From Serratia sp. FDAARGOS_506 (GTDB lineage Bacteria > Pseudomonadota > Gammaproteobacteria > Enterobacterales > Enterobacteriaceae): a stretch of 64,000 nt of DNA. The notes beneath the pieces are model-generated. The model was given only the letters and a program-made list of their open reading frames with translations. It did no database searches and was not told the origin of the DNA. Positions 11,574-21,004 of this stretch are shown here, in pieces; the first letter of the stretch is position 1, and each line of letters begins with the position of its first letter. Made by a program: the position numbers and the translations under genes. The stretch lies in NCBI RefSeq assembly GCF_003812745.1, contig NZ_CP033831.1, positions 124,001 to 188,000 of the forward strand. Reading direction: 5' to 3'.

Positions 11574-12254
11574 TTACCGAATGCGATAGCCGATGCTGCG
11601 CACCGTCTCGATGCTCAGCGTATTGCCGGCCAGCGCACTCAGCTTCTGGCGGATATTGCTGATATGCACGTCCACGCTGCGATCATAGGCCTCGCGCGGG
11701 CGCCCCAGCCCCTTCTCGGACAATTCATCCTTCGACACCACGCGATCCGGCGCGCGCAACAACAGCTCCAGCAGATTGAATTCCGAAGCGGTCAGATCAA
11801 ACGCCTTACCGCGCCATTCGCTGCTGCGGGTTGAAGGGTTCAGCGTCAGCTCACCGAAGCTGATGGCGGCTTCGTCATCCGCCTCTTGCGGCCGCTCTTC
11901 GAAACGGCGCAGCACCGCGCGCAGACGCGCCACCAATTCGCGCGGGTAGCACGGTTTGGGCATGTAATCGTCGGCGCCCATCTCCAGGCCAATCACCCGA
12001 TCGATGTTGTCGCCTTTGGCGGTCAGCATGATGATCGGCAGCCGGCTCTTTTTACGCACGTCGCGCAGCACGTCGATGCCGCTCATGTCCGGCAGCATGA
12101 TATCGAGGATCATCGCGGTATAGTCGCCCGACAGCGCGCCCTCAACCCCCGCTTTGCCGGTCAGCACCAGCGTGGCGTCGAAGCCTTCGCCCGTCAGGTA
12201 TTCGCTCAGCATGGTGCCAAGCTCCAGGTCATCGTCGACCAGTAAAATTTTCAT
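11574..12254 (-). CDS. OmpR/PhoB-family response regulator, CpxR-like
   Basis: About 226 residues: receiver domain with the acidic pocket VDDD near the N terminus, phospho-aspartate in AMILDIMLPDMSG (about Asp52), conserved Thr (IIMLTAKG) and Lys (DDYMPKPCYP), then an OmpR-type winged helix (TASEFNLLELLL ... RSVDVHISNIRQKL ... VRSIGYRIR). The ATG at 12254 is preceded by AAGGAG with good spacing; an upstream in-frame start at 12269 lacks this. CpxR is the closest remembered relative (both have IIMLTAxG, ADDYxPKP and VDxHISNxRxKL), but target genes are unknown. First gene of a two-gene leftward operon with the kinase. Confidence 0.92.
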   Translation of the reverse strand: MKILLVDDDLELGTMLSEYLTGEGFDATLVLTGKAGVEGALSGDYTAMILDIMLPDMSGIDVLRDVRKKSRLPIIMLTAKGDNIDRVIGLEMGADDYMPKPCYPRELVARLRAVLRRFEERPQEADDEAAISFGELTLNPSTRSSEWRGKAFDLTASEFNLLELLLRAPDRVVSKDELSEKGLGRPREAYDRSVDVHISNIRQKLSALAGNTLSIETVRSIGYRIR

Positions 12255-12460
12255 GCCTTGCTCCTTCACCGATTTTCGTTATTTTCCCGCCAATTCCGCC
12301 GGCCCGCAGCCGGTTTTACTCAATCCTTACACATTGCGGTTCGCGTCTCGCCACCGTTATTGTGGCTGCTGTCGCGCGATTTATCTAATTCTGTCAGGGT
12401 ATTGGCGCACAGGCAGGCGGGGCGGCTATGCCGTCAGGCAAAAGGGGATGGGAAGGGCTT

Positions 12461-12484
12461 TCCCGGCGGAGCGCGCCGCCGGGA
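12461..12484 (-). terminator. Strong hairpin after cysM
   Basis: Perfect 9-bp stem (tcccggcgg/ccgccggga) with a 6-nt loop, 8 bp past the cysM stop. No clear U tract follows in the leftward direction, so it may stabilise the 3' end rather than terminate alone. The 205 bp between here and the regulator start at 12254 hold no gene I can see. Confidence 0.5.
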
Positions 12485-12492
12485 GGGCATAT

Positions 12493-13374
12493 TCAGTCGA
12501 ACACGCCGGTGGAGAGGTAACGGTCACCGCGGTCACAGACGATCGCCACCACGACGCTGCCGGGATTAGCCGCCGCGACGCGCAGGGCGCCGGCCACCGC
12601 GCCGCCGGAGCTGACGCCGCAGAAGATGCCTTCACGCTGCGCCAGCTGGCGCATGGTCTGCTCGGCATCGCGCTGCTCGATATCCAGCACCTGATCCACC
12701 AGCTCCGGGCGGAAAATGCCCGGCAGGTAAGCGGGCGCCCAACGGCGAATACCGGGAATGCTGCTGCCTTCCGCCGGCTGCAGGCCGATGATCTGCACCT
12801 GCGGGTTCTGACTCTTCAGATAACCGCCCACGCCGGTAATGGTGCCGGTGGTGCCCATGCTGGAAACGAAGTGCGTGATGCGCCCTTCGGTCTGCTGCCA
12901 GATCTCCGGGCCGGTGGTGGTGAAGTGGGCATAGGGATTATCGAGATTGTTGAACTGATCCAGCACCTTGCCCTGCCCCTGGCGCTGCATCTCCAGCGCC
13001 AGATCGCGCGCGCCTTCCATCCCCTGTTCACGGCTGACCAGGATCAGCTCGGCGCCGTAGGCGCGCATCGCCGCCTGCCGCTCCAGGCTCATGTTCTCCG
13101 GCATCAGCAGCTTTAGCGTATAGCCTTTCAATGCAGCGATCATCGCCAGCGCAATGCCGGTGTTGCCGCTGGTGGCCTCGATCAGCACGTCGCCGGGCTT
13201 GATCTCGCCGCGCAGCTCCGCCTGCTGGATCATCGCCAACGCGGCGCGATCCTTCACCGATCCCGCCGGGTTATTGCCTTCCAGTTTGACCCATACCTCG
13301 CTGCCCGCCTGAGCGGCCAGCCGTTGCAGTTGTACCAGCGGGGTGTTCCCGATGCATTGTTCGAGCGTTGTCAC
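12493..13374 (-). CDS. cysM: Cysteine synthase B (O-acetylserine sulfhydrylase B)
   Basis: About 293 residues; the PLP-dependent isozyme that can use thiosulfate to make S-sulfocysteine as well as sulfide. The PLP lysine is in NPAGSVKDRAALAM, with [17 protein letters not shown], the glycine loop SSMGTTGTITGVGGYL and C-terminal FCGVSSGGAVAGAL. I place the start at GTG 13374 (V/M-TTLEQCIGNTPLVQLQRL), matching the E. coli N terminus; the longer in-frame reading begins at a TTG at 13416 that falls inside the hairpin ending the cysA transcript. It is the last gene of the cysPTWAM cluster, separated from cysA by that hairpin. Confidence 0.94.
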   Translation of the reverse strand: MTTLEQCIGNTPLVQLQRLAAQAGSEVWVKLEGNNPAGSVKDRAALAMIQQAELRGEIKPGDVLIEATSGNTGIALAMIAALKGYTLKLLMPENMSLERQAAMRAYGAELILVSREQGMEGARDLALEMQRQGQGKVLDQFNNLDNPYAHFTTTGPEIWQQTEGRITHFVSSMGTTGTITGVGGYLKSQNPQVQIIGLQPAEGSSIPGIRRWAPAYLPGIFRPELVDQVLDIEQRDAEQTMRQLAQREGIFCGVSSGGAVAGALRVAAANPGSVVVAIVCDRGDRYLSTGVFD

Positions 13375-13405
13375 GATCTTTGCCTGTGTGTTGGTGTGCG
13401 TAAAG

Positions 13406-13431
13406 TAAAAAGGCAACCCGGGGGTTGCCTT
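13406..13431 (-). terminator. Hairpin between cysA and cysM
   Basis: Stem aaggcaaccc/ggttgcctt at 13410-13431, with a T-rich run (tttttacttt) after it in the leftward direction. It would end or attenuate the cysPTWA transcript ahead of cysM. Confidence 0.75.
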
Positions 13432-13455
13432 GAATAAAAGGGCAGCTAAAACCTA

Positions 13456-14544
13456 TCAGGCGCTTTTGGCTAACGCAACAGGTTGCAGCAGTTGATCGCC
13501 GGCATACAGGCGCGCATTGAGGCTGCCGACGTAATAACGGCCGCCGCGCACCGGCGTGGCGTTGCCTTCCGGCAGCACTATGCTTATCGGTTCCTGATGC
13601 CAGCCGATCGGCTGTACCGTCAGCTGCCAGAAGTGGCCACGCGGGCTAACTTCCAGCACCTGCACCGGCAGCGGGCAACGCTCGCTGCTTTCGGTCGCCA
13701 CTTCCATTTCCCACGGGCGCAGGAACAGATCGACGCTGCCCTGGTGCATCGGCTGGAACGACAGCGGCCACTGGTGCGCGCCGACGAACAGCTGAGAGCC
13801 GCGAATTTCGCCGTTCAGGCGGTTCACTTCCCCCATGAATTCCAGCACGAAGCGGCTGGCCGGTTCGCGCATGATCTCTTCCGGCGAGCCAACCTGCTCG
13901 ATATTGCCCTGGCTCATCACCACGATGCGGTCGGCCACTTCCATCGCCTCTTCCTGATCGTGGGTGACGAACACGCTGGTGAACTTCAGCTCTTCATGCA
14001 GTTGGCGCAGCCAGCGGCGCAGCTCTTTACGCACCTGCGCATCCAACGCGCCGAACGGTTCGTCCAGCAGCAGAATTTGCGGTTCCACCGCCAGGGCACG
14101 CGCCAACGCCACACGCTGTTTCTGGCCGCCGGACAGCTGCGACGGATAGCGGTTGGCCAGGTGGCCCAGCTGCACCATCTCCAGCAGCCGGGTGACTTTC
14201 TGTTTGATCGCCGCGGCGTTCGGTCGCTCGCGGCGCGGCAGCACGGTCAGGCCAAAGGCGATGTTGTCGAACACCGTCATGTGGCGGAACAGCGCATAGT
14301 GTTGAAATACGAAGCCTACACGTCTGTCGCGCGCGTGCATATGGCTGACGTCGGTGCCGTGGAAGCCCAGCTTGCCGCCGCTCTGGCTTTCCAGCCCGGC
14401 GATGATGCGCAGCAACGTGGTCTTGCCGGAACCGGACGGCCCGAGCAGCGCCACCATCTCGCCGGAAGCAATATCGAGCGAGATATCGTTCAATACCTTG
14501 GTGCGACCGAAGTACTTGTTGATGCCGTTAATCTCAATGCTCAT
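13456..14544 (-). CDS. cysA: Sulfate/thiosulfate ABC transporter ATP-binding protein
   Basis: 362 residues, cytoplasmic ATPase of the sulfate/thiosulfate importer. Walker [13 protein letters not shown] (about 35-46), Q loop [14 protein letters not shown], signature [15 protein letters not shown], Walker [15 protein letters not shown], switch histidine [14 protein letters not shown]; then a C-terminal TOBE-like regulatory region as in E. coli CysA (365 residues). Its start overlaps the end of cysW by 11 bp, showing translational coupling. Confidence 0.97.
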   Translation of the reverse strand: MSIEINGINKYFGRTKVLNDISLDIASGEMVALLGPSGSGKTTLLRIIAGLESQSGGKLGFHGTDVSHMHARDRRVGFVFQHYALFRHMTVFDNIAFGLTVLPRRERPNAAAIKQKVTRLLEMVQLGHLANRYPSQLSGGQKQRVALARALAVEPQILLLDEPFGALDAQVRKELRRWLRQLHEELKFTSVFVTHDQEEAMEVADRIVVMSQGNIEQVGSPEEIMREPASRFVLEFMGEVNRLNGEIRGSQLFVGAHQWPLSFQPMHQGSVDLFLRPWEMEVATESSERCPLPVQVLEVSPRGHFWQLTVQPIGWHQEPISIVLPEGNATPVRGGRYYVGSLNARLYAGDQLLQPVALAKSA

Positions 14545-15409
14545 GATTTTCCTCCCGCTCGAGACGCGCGTTTTGACGTTCCAGACGCCACTGCAGCGCG
14601 CTCTTCAAAAATAGGGTAACGATCGCCATCAGGGTCAACAGGGCGGCGGCGGTAAAGGAGCCGACGGTGTTGTAATCCTGCTGCAACAGCTCGACCTGCA
14701 GCGGCAGGCTGTAGGTTTCGCCGCGAATCGAGCCGGACACCACCGACACCGCGCCAAACTCGCCGATGGCGCGGGCGTTGGTCAGCACCACGCCGTACAG
14801 CAGCGCCCAGCGAATGTTGGGCAGCGTCACGCGGCGGAACATTTGCCAGCCGGACGCCCCCAGCAGAATGGCGGCCTCGTCTTCCTGGCTGCCCTGGCTG
14901 AGCATCATCGGCACCAGCTCGCGCACCACGAAGGGGCAAGTGACGAAAATGGTCACCAGCACCATGCCCGGCCAGGAGAACATGATCTGGATGTTATGCG
15001 CATCCAGCCAGCCGCCCAGCAGGCCGTTGCTGCCGTAAAACAGCAGATAAATCAGCCCCGCCACCACCGGTGAAACGGCGAACGGGATATCGATCAGCGT
15101 CAACAGCAGCTGACGGCCGGGGAAGGTGAAGCGCGTCACCAGCCACGCCAGCAACGTGCCGAACACCAGGTTGAACGGCACGGTGATCAGCGCGATCAGG
15201 ACCGTCAGCCAAATGGCGTGCAGCATGTCCGGATCGAGCAAATTGCTCCACATCGCGCCGAACCCGTTGGAAAAGGCCTCGGCGAAAATCGACATCATCG
15301 GCACCACCAGCAGCAGCACCGAGAACAGCGCGCCGATGGCGATCAGCGTCCACTTGCCCCAGTTGACGCGCGGGCGCTCGGCGCCGTTGAAGGCGGAAAC
15401 ATCGGCCAT
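14534..15409 (-). CDS. cysW: Sulfate/thiosulfate ABC transporter permease CysW
   Basis: 291 residues with six membrane segments; inner-membrane permease partner of CysT. The binding-protein-dependent transport EAA loop reads [31 protein letters not shown], ending near residue 200, and contacts CysA. The N terminus [20 protein letters not shown] precedes the first segment. The ATG overlaps the cysT stop (TGATG). Confidence 0.96.
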   Translation of the reverse strand: MADVSAFNGAERPRVNWGKWTLIAIGALFSVLLLVVPMMSIFAEAFSNGFGAMWSNLLDPDMLHAIWLTVLIALITVPFNLVFGTLLAWLVTRFTFPGRQLLLTLIDIPFAVSPVVAGLIYLLFYGSNGLLGGWLDAHNIQIMFSWPGMVLVTIFVTCPFVVRELVPMMLSQGSQEDEAAILLGASGWQMFRRVTLPNIRWALLYGVVLTNARAIGEFGAVSVVSGSIRGETYSLPLQVELLQQDYNTVGSFTAAALLTLMAIVTLFLKSALQWRLERQNARLEREENHEH

Positions 15410-16248
15410 CAGTGTCCTCCTCCCAAACGTCTGCCGAAGCGGCTTTGCAATACGTTAATGCTGAACAGCAGCAGCAGCGACGCCGCCAGGATCACCGAGG
15501 CGATGGCGCTGGCCGCCGGGTAATCGAACTCCTGCAAACGCACGAAAATCATCAGCGAGGTCACTTCCGTCTTCCAGGCGATGTTGCCGGCGATGAAAAT
15601 CACCGCGCCGAACTCGCCCAGGCTGCGGGTAAAGGAGATGGCGGTGCCGGCCAGCAATGCCGGCGCCACCTCGGGCAACACCACGCGGCGGAAACTCTGC
15701 CAGCGCGTAGCGCCCAGCGTCTCGGCCGCCTCTTCGTATTCCGGCCCCAGCTCTTCCAGAACCGGCTGCACGGTGCGCACCACAAACGGCAGGCTGGTGA
15801 ACGCCATTGCTACCGCGATCCCCAGCCAAGTGAAGGTGACCTTGATATCGAAGTGCGCCAGCCACTGACCGTACCAGCCGGTGGTGGAAAACAGCCCCGC
15901 CAGCGTCAGGCCGGCCACCGCGGTCGGCAGCGCGAACGGCAGATCGATCAGGCCATCCAGCAGCGAACGGCCGGGAAAACGGTAGCGCGTCAGGATCCAG
16001 GCCATCAGCATGCCGAACACCGCGTTGAACAGGCTGGCGACGCCGGCCGCCAGCAGCGTCACTTTATACGCCACCACCACCTGCGGGTTGGAAATCACTT
16101 CCCAGTATTGCGCCAGGCTCATCTGCGCCAGCTGCATCACCAACGCGGTGAGCGGCAGCAGCAGGATCAAACAGGTATAAAACAGGCTGCTGCCAAGGCT
16201 GAGGCCAAAACCGGGCAGCACCCGCTTACTGGACGACAATGCCAACAT
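15409..16248 (-). CDS. cysT: Sulfate/thiosulfate ABC transporter permease CysT (CysU)
   Basis: 279 residues, six membrane segments; forms the membrane channel with CysW. Its EAA loop is YEEAAETLGATRWQSFRRVVLPEVAPALLAG. The N terminus (MLALSSSKRVLPGFGLSLGSSLFYTCLILLLPL) and the motif ARTLGEFGAV-like TRSLGEFGAVIFIAGNIAWKTE are typical. It begins one base before the cysP stop region ends (start 16248, cysP stop 16249-16251), so it is tightly coupled to cysP. Confidence 0.96.
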   Translation of the reverse strand: MLALSSSKRVLPGFGLSLGSSLFYTCLILLLPLTALVMQLAQMSLAQYWEVISNPQVVVAYKVTLLAAGVASLFNAVFGMLMAWILTRYRFPGRSLLDGLIDLPFALPTAVAGLTLAGLFSTTGWYGQWLAHFDIKVTFTWLGIAVAMAFTSLPFVVRTVQPVLEELGPEYEEAAETLGATRWQSFRRVVLPEVAPALLAGTAISFTRSLGEFGAVIFIAGNIAWKTEVTSLMIFVRLQEFDYPAASAIASVILAASLLLLFSINVLQSRFGRRLGGGH

Positions 16249-17271
16249 TTACTTACGCCCTGCCGCTAACAGCTGATCCAGCTCGCCACCGGTGGCGAAG
16301 TGGGTTTTCATCACCTGCGGCCAGCCGCCGAACTGATCTTCCACGCGGAACAGTTGGGTGTCCGGGAATTGTCCCTTCGCCGCCGCCATCGCTTTCTGGT
16401 CATACACGCGGTAGTAGAAGCTGGTGATCACCTGCTGCGCCGCCGGGCTGTAGAGATAGTTCAGATAGGCTTTGGCCGCCTGTTCGGTGCCGTTGCGCGC
16501 CACGTTTTTGTCGACCCAGGCCACCGGGAACTCCGCCAGAATATCGACCGGCGGCACGATCACTTCGTACTTGTCCTCACCGTACTGCTTGCGGATGTTG
16601 TTCACTTCGGACTCGAAGCTGATCAGCACGTCGCCCAAGCCGCGCTCGACGAAGGTGGTGGTCGCGCCGCGGCCGCCGGTATCGAACACCAGCACGTTTT
16701 TCAGGAAGCGGGTCATGAAGGCGCGGGTCTTGGCCGGATCGTTGCCGTCGGCCTGATTGGCGGCGCCCCAGGCGGCCAGATAGGTGTAACGGCCGTTGCC
16801 GGAGGTTTTCGGGTTCGGGAATACCAGCTTCACGTCGTCGCGCACCAAATCGTTCCAGGTGTGGATCCCCTTCGGGTTGTCCTTGCGCACCAGAAACGCC
16901 ATGGTGGAGTAGAACGGCGAGCTGTTGTTCGGCAGGCGCGCCTGCCAGTCCGCCGGGATCAGCTGCCCACGATCGTGCAGAATCTGCACGTCGGTGACCT
17001 GGTTGTACGTCACCACGTCAGCGCGCAGGCCCTGCAGGATCGCCAGCGCCTGCTTGGAAGAACCGGCGTGCGATTGTTTGATGGTCAGCTTGTCGTTCGG
17101 ATGCTGTTGATTCCACTGCTGTTCAAAGCCGGGATTCAGCGCGACGAACAATTCACGGGAAACGTCATAAGAGCTGTTCAGCAATTCCGCCGCCGACGCG
17201 GCGCCGCTCGCCAACAGCGCAGCCGCCAGCCAACCTTTCAGCACGAGATTTTTAACCCGGTTTTGTTTCAT
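16249..17271 (-). CDS. cysP: Thiosulfate/sulfate-binding periplasmic protein CysP
   Basis: About 340 residues with a Sec signal peptide ([27 protein letters not shown], cleavage after ASA). It delivers thiosulfate and sulfate to CysTWA. Recognisable motifs include [51 protein letters not shown] and [28 protein letters not shown], which form the oxyanion-binding pocket in the family. The ATG at 17271 is used because AGGTG lies just upstream; a further in-frame start at 17286 adds five residues. First gene of the operon; CysB control is expected from the family, but no site was assigned. Confidence 0.96.
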   Translation of the reverse strand: MKQNRVKNLVLKGWLAAALLASGAASAAELLNSSYDVSRELFVALNPGFEQQWNQQHPNDKLTIKQSHAGSSKQALAILQGLRADVVTYNQVTDVQILHDRGQLIPADWQARLPNNSSPFYSTMAFLVRKDNPKGIHTWNDLVRDDVKLVFPNPKTSGNGRYTYLAAWGAANQADGNDPAKTRAFMTRFLKNVLVFDTGGRGATTTFVERGLGDVLISFESEVNNIRKQYGEDKYEVIVPPVDILAEFPVAWVDKNVARNGTEQAAKAYLNYLYSPAAQQVITSFYYRVYDQKAMAAAKGQFPDTQLFRVEDQFGGWPQVMKTHFATGGELDQLLAAGRK

Positions 17272-17429
17272 TCTGCACCTTATCACTGAGTCATTCCTTC
17301 AGGCTTTCGCCTTATTGACGACCAGTGTATTTATAACTCGGTGCGGAGCTGTAACGCTTTTATATACCGTTTAGTGATTTACAAGCATCAAACGCTATAA
17401 GGCAGGGAGCGCGCGGCGTTTTCGGGGCG

Positions 17430-17464
17430 GGAAAACAGACCGAAGCCGGGCGCGCCGGCTTCGG
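17430..17464 (-). terminator. Terminator of yfeX
   Basis: Perfect 10-bp stem ccgaagccgg/ccggcttcgg (17440-17449 with 17455-17464) and a short U-rich tail (TCTGTTTTC) read leftward. Confidence 0.75.
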
Positions 17465-17472
17465 CAACGGCG

Positions 17473-18372
17473 TCAAAGTGACAGCAGGCGCGTCAGCGAT
17501 GGCGCAAAGTAGTAGCTGCCGGTAACCGCACGGCTGAAACGCAGCATCGCGTCGCGTTTGCCGTCCAGATCGCCGAACATGCTCAGCAGCTGCTGCTCAA
17601 TGTTGTGCAGGCGCGCGCAATAGGCGATGAAGAACAGGCCGTGTTTGCCGCTGGCAGTGCCGTAAGGCAGGCTTTGGCGCAGAATTTTCAGGCCTTTGCC
17701 GTTCTCTTTCAGATCGACGCGGCTGACGTGCGAGGTATCCGGGCGCTGATCGGCAGGCAGCTCTTCGCTGTCGTGCTTGGTGCGGCCGATGATCTGCTCC
17801 TGCTGTTCGGTGGTAAAGCGCTGCCACTGGCGCAGGTTGTGCTCGTAGCGTTGCACCAGCACGTAGCTGCCGCCTGCATCCTCTTCGCCTTCGGCGATCG
17901 TCGCCACTGCCGGACGCTGCTCGCCCTGCGGGTTTTCGGTGCCGTCGATGAAACCGCTCAGATCGCGCTCTTCCACCCAGCGGAAACCATGGGTTTCTTC
18001 TTCAATCTTGATGACGTTGCCGAACGCCGCCAGTGCCGCCTGCGCCAGCGTGAAGTTGACGTCGTGACGCAGCGACTGGATGTGGATCAGCATATCGCGC
18101 TGGGTGGCCGGTGCCAGCCCTTTGCCGAGCGGCGTAAACGGCTTCAACTCTTTCGCGCCCTGACCGTTGGAAAGATCGTGCCAAACGTCATAGCCGAAAG
18201 CGATCACCGCGCCGAGGCGCGCATCGGGAAACTGCTGCTGCAGCTCGCTCAATGTCTGACAAAACTGTTTGCAGCCCTGGCGCAAGTCGGCGAATTCGCC
18301 CTGCACGGTGGCTTCCATAAAAATGGCGAAACGGCAGTGCTCCAGCAGAATGCCACTCTGAACCTGTGTCAT
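17473..18372 (-). CDS. yfeX: Dye-decolorizing-type heme peroxidase YfeX
   Basis: 299 residues, cytoplasmic DyP-type peroxidase. The family GxxDG motif is present in [16 protein letters not shown] (catalytic Asp about residue 143), and the proximal heme histidine and surrounding residues are in [18 protein letters not shown] (about residue 215). The start [21 protein letters not shown] copies E. coli YfeX, and GAGGA precedes the ATG at 18372. E. coli YfeX was proposed to release iron from heme but is better supported as a peroxidase; both readings are literature-based. Single-gene unit with its own terminator. Confidence 0.96.
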   Translation of the reverse strand: MTQVQSGILLEHCRFAIFMEATVQGEFADLRQGCKQFCQTLSELQQQFPDARLGAVIAFGYDVWHDLSNGQGAKELKPFTPLGKGLAPATQRDMLIHIQSLRHDVNFTLAQAALAAFGNVIKIEEETHGFRWVEERDLSGFIDGTENPQGEQRPAVATIAEGEEDAGGSYVLVQRYEHNLRQWQRFTTEQQEQIIGRTKHDSEELPADQRPDTSHVSRVDLKENGKGLKILRQSLPYGTASGKHGLFFIAYCARLHNIEQQLLSMFGDLDGKRDAMLRFSRAVTGSYYFAPSLTRLLSL

Positions 18373-18517
18373 GTTGTTATCCTCAATACCAGAATCCGGC
18401 AACAGGTAAGGTATGGCGGTTGACGCGCGGGTTCCCTGTTACAAACGCGCGCTATCATACCGCAAGCGCGGGCGATTGCCTTGCAGCAGCGCAAAGAAAA
18501 TAGGGGTAATGGCTTGA

Positions 18518-18543
18518 AAAGGCAGGCGCCGTGAACCGGCGCC
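18518..18543 (-). terminator. Probable terminator of yfeY
   Basis: Hairpin ggcgcc/ggcgcc (18525-18530 with 18538-18543) followed leftward by gcctTTTC. The T run is short. Confidence 0.55.
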
Positions 18544-18554
18544 CGTTGAACATG

Positions 18555-19142
18555 TTACTGCTGCGGCTTGGCGTGCCAGATGATTTTGCTGACCGTCCAG
18601 CTTTTCAGGGTGTCATCCGGCGGGATGATATCCTGCGCCCCGGCCCACTTGCCGCTGAAGATGTAGGTGACGTACTTGCTCTGCTCCGCCACGCACTCCA
18701 CTTTGCCGGCGTCTTCGCCGCTGCCCGGTTTACAGGAACCGAACGCCTTGCTGTACATATCGCCAAACGGCGTGCCGAGCTTGTTGCCCCACTCCGTCGC
18801 CACTTTCTGATCCATCACGTCTACCCGCTGCACGTGCCCTTTCGGTTCGCCGGTGATCACCAGCTTCACTTCGTCGCCGGACAGCGCCTGGTAATAAGAG
18901 ACGATCTGGCCGTTGCTGGTCGCCATACCGCCGCGCAGGCGGTAGTTGCCGTCCAGCCCGTCGTTGATGGCGCTCTCCGACATCGGCGTGCCGGCGTTGA
19001 GCTTGCCGACGCCCTTGGCGCCGACCTCCAGGCTGCTGCCGAACCAGTTGAACGGCGACAGGCTGGACCAAGAGAAATTGGACATGCTCGAACAGCCGGT
19101 CAGTAACAGCGGAAGCCCTAACAACAGGGGGCGAATATTCAT
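18555..19142 (-). CDS. yfeY: YfeY family lipoprotein (DUF1131)
   Basis: 195 residues with a lipoprotein signal (MNIRPLLLGLPLLLTGCSSM; lipobox LLTGC, Cys16). The mature part aligns with E. coli YfeY: WFGSSLEVGAKGVGKLNAGTP, DGLDGNYRLRGGM, KIGTPFxDxYSKAFGxC-type LGTPFGDMYSKAFGSC and SDDTLKNWKVSKIIW-like PPDDTLKSWTVSKIIW. In E. coli it is a periplasm-facing lipoprotein reported to be in the sigma-E regulon; its role is unknown. A good AAGGAG precedes the ATG at 19142; longer upstream readings are spurious. Confidence 0.93.
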   Translation of the reverse strand: MNIRPLLLGLPLLLTGCSSMSNFSWSSLSPFNWFGSSLEVGAKGVGKLNAGTPMSESAINDGLDGNYRLRGGMATSNGQIVSYYQALSGDEVKLVITGEPKGHVQRVDVMDQKVATEWGNKLGTPFGDMYSKAFGSCKPGSGEDAGKVECVAEQSKYVTYIFSGKWAGAQDIIPPDDTLKSWTVSKIIWHAKPQQ

Positions 19143-19299
19143 CTCTAGCTCCTTAAACATCAATGGCACGGGGCGGTAACCCTCCCCCCGCCGCACTCGG
19201 CGTTTTGCTGCGTGCCAGCCTCTCACAACGGCCCGCACTACGCCAACGGTTGCCAGCTTGGAGTGCGGAAAATGCGAAAAGTGCCGCACTTCTCGGCAA

Positions 19300-19758
19300 T
19301 TAGTCGGCGTGATCCGCCGGCAAAAAGCAGGCTTTCAGGCGCGCATTCAACAGCAGATAGCTCAGCGCCAGCGCATCGAGCAGCGCCAACGCCAGCCCCG
19401 GCGCATCGCCGTCCTGGCGCCACAGGCTGAACAGCGAGCCGCCGAGGGACGCCAGCACGGAGACAACCAGCCCCCAGCGCCAGCCGCGCCACAGCCGCGG
19501 CCATTGGTGGCGGCGGCCGCTCAGCAAAAACGCCAGCGCCGCCGGCAGGCCGAGCAGTATGCCGTACCAAAAGCGCTGGGTATCCGGATAAAACAGCGCC
19601 AGCAAGCTTTCGCCCTGCTCACGCGAAGCGCCGGCCATCACGAACAGCAGCCAGGTGCGCGCCTGCAGAATCAGTACGGCCCAAAATCCCAGCGGCAGCC
19701 GCAGCGCGCCGTGCTGGTCGTAATCATCCGGGGAAAACCGGGGTGAGAATGGCTTCAA
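19300..19758 (-). CDS. yfeZ: DUF2919 family inner-membrane protein YfeZ
   Basis: About 152 residues with four hydrophobic segments. The N-terminal SPDDYDQHGALRLPLGFWAVL and RTWLLFVMAGASREQGESLLALFYPD are the family hallmarks. I choose the TTG at 19758 because AAGGA sits six bases upstream and this gives the expected family length; no suitable ATG exists there. Function unknown. It lies beside yfeY, as in E. coli, with a 157-bp gap. Confidence 0.85.
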   Translation of the reverse strand: MKPFSPRFSPDDYDQHGALRLPLGFWAVLILQARTWLLFVMAGASREQGESLLALFYPDTQRFWYGILLGLPAALAFLLSGRRHQWPRLWRGWRWGLVVSVLASLGGSLFSLWRQDGDAPGLALALLDALALSYLLLNARLKACFLPADHAD

Positions 19759-19933
19759 CGATCGTTCCTTGCCAACAGAATAAAGACTATGGCTACAGAT
19801 GGGCGCCGGCGGCGGGAATTTCAATGCGTCGGCTTAAGAAGCTCTTAAGATCGGCGTGTTTTAATCCTTATCACTGAGCAAGCAACCCGATATCAGCGGG
19901 ATGTGATTTTCGATAACGATAAGGAAGCACAAC

Positions 19934-20332
19934 ATGAAAAAACTGACTCTGGCCGCTCTGATCGCGCTGTGCAGCGCACCGGTACTGGCGCAACAAGGCG
20001 GATTCCTCGATCCGGCCGCGCCGCCGGCCCAAACGCAACCTGCTCCACAGGGCGGTTTCTCCGGCCCCAGCGCAGCGCTGACCACCGTGGACAAGGTGAA
20101 ATCGATGAGCGACGACACGTGGGTGATGCTGCAGGGCAACATCGAACAGCGTATCGGCGACGACACCTATACCTTCCGCGACGCCACCGGCACCCTGACG
20201 GTCGAGATCGACCGCAAGCGCTGGAACGGCCAAACCGTTACGCCGAAAGACAAGGTGCAGTTGGAAGGTAAAGTGGATAAAGACTGGAGCAGCGTCGAAG
20301 TGGACGTGAAAACCGTCAAAAAGCTGCCGTAA
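19934..20332 (+). CDS. YgiW/YdeI-family stress-tolerance OB-fold periplasmic protein
   Basis: 132 residues: signal peptide MKKLTLAALIALCSAPVLA, then QQGGFLDPA, a Pro/Gln-rich spacer and an OB-fold (BOF) domain with WVMLQGNIEQRIGDDTYTFRDATGTLTVEID and VQLEGKVDKDWSSVEVDVKTVKKL. The family includes E. coli YgiW (OmdA) and Salmonella VisP, linked to stress and peptidoglycan binding. E. coli ygiW lies by a two-component operon elsewhere; here the gene stands alone between yfeZ and ypeA. AAGGAAG precedes the ATG. Confidence 0.9.
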   Translation: MKKLTLAALIALCSAPVLAQQGGFLDPAAPPAQTQPAPQGGFSGPSAALTTVDKVKSMSDDTWVMLQGNIEQRIGDDTYTFRDATGTLTVEIDRKRWNGQTVTPKDKVQLEGKVDKDWSSVEVDVKTVKKLP

Positions 20333-20338
20333 TGCACT

Positions 20339-20370
20339 GCGGCGGGCGGCGCAACACCGCCGCCCGCCGC
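20339..20370. terminator. Bidirectional hairpin between convergent genes
   Basis: Perfect 13-bp G/C-only stem (20339-20351 with 20358-20370) and a 6-nt loop fill the gap between the BOF-protein stop and the ypeA stop. There is no T tract on either side. Confidence 0.6.
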
Positions 20371-20374
20371 TCGA

Positions 20375-20800
20375 TCAATATTCCTGATCTTCGATCAGCC
20401 GCTTGCCCAGGCTGGTGATGCCCTGGATCTCGTAGCCGAGCTTCTCGTACATCTCGACCACCGTGTCGTTGTCTTCGCGCACCATAATCTGGATCTTCGG
20501 GCAGCCGCGGGCGATCAACTTCTTCTCCAGACGATTGATCAACGCATTGGCGATGCCGCGCCCGCGATAGTCGGGATGCACCCCGAGGTAATACGCCGAG
20601 CCGCGGTGGCCGTCATAACCGCCCATCACCGAACCGACCACTTCGCCGCCGACTTCCGCCACCAGGAATAGCTCCGGGTCGTGGTTCAGCTTGCGCTCGA
20701 TGTCCATTTCCGGATCGTTCCAGGGCCGCAGCAGATCGCAGCGCTCCCACAGGGTAATGACCTCTTCAAAGTCGTCTTGTCGAAATACGCGAATTTCCAT
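20375..20800 (-). CDS. ypeA: GNAT-family acetyltransferase YpeA
   Basis: 141 residues, the E. coli length, with N terminus [20 protein letters not shown]. The acetyl-CoA pyrophosphate loop is [20 protein letters not shown], preceded by [19 protein letters not shown]. The substrate is not firmly known. It is convergent with the BOF-protein gene and divergent from amiA, as in E. coli. Confidence 0.96.
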   Translation of the reverse strand: MEIRVFRQDDFEEVITLWERCDLLRPWNDPEMDIERKLNHDPELFLVAEVGGEVVGSVMGGYDGHRGSAYYLGVHPDYRGRGIANALINRLEKKLIARGCPKIQIMVREDNDTVVEMYEKLGYEIQGITSLGKRLIEDQEY

Positions 20801-21004
20801 CGATGTTGGCCGCTGTTAATTAAGGTGTTTATCTGATTATCGCGTGATTATTCACTTACGCAATATCAAACTGCGATTTACTGCGCTATTTGCCCAGAAA
20901 TCGCCGGTAACAGGCGTAATAAATGGAAATAGTTATCGGGTCGATTAATGATTATCAATACGATATAACGTCGCGAAATAGAATCGTCGACGGAGCGTTG
21001 CGTA

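Noticed and set aside
20945-20965. Fur-like stretch (taatgattatcaat) upstream of amiA
   Set aside because: Two mismatches in the 13-base core and no iron-linked gene downstream; such AT-rich matches are expected by chance.
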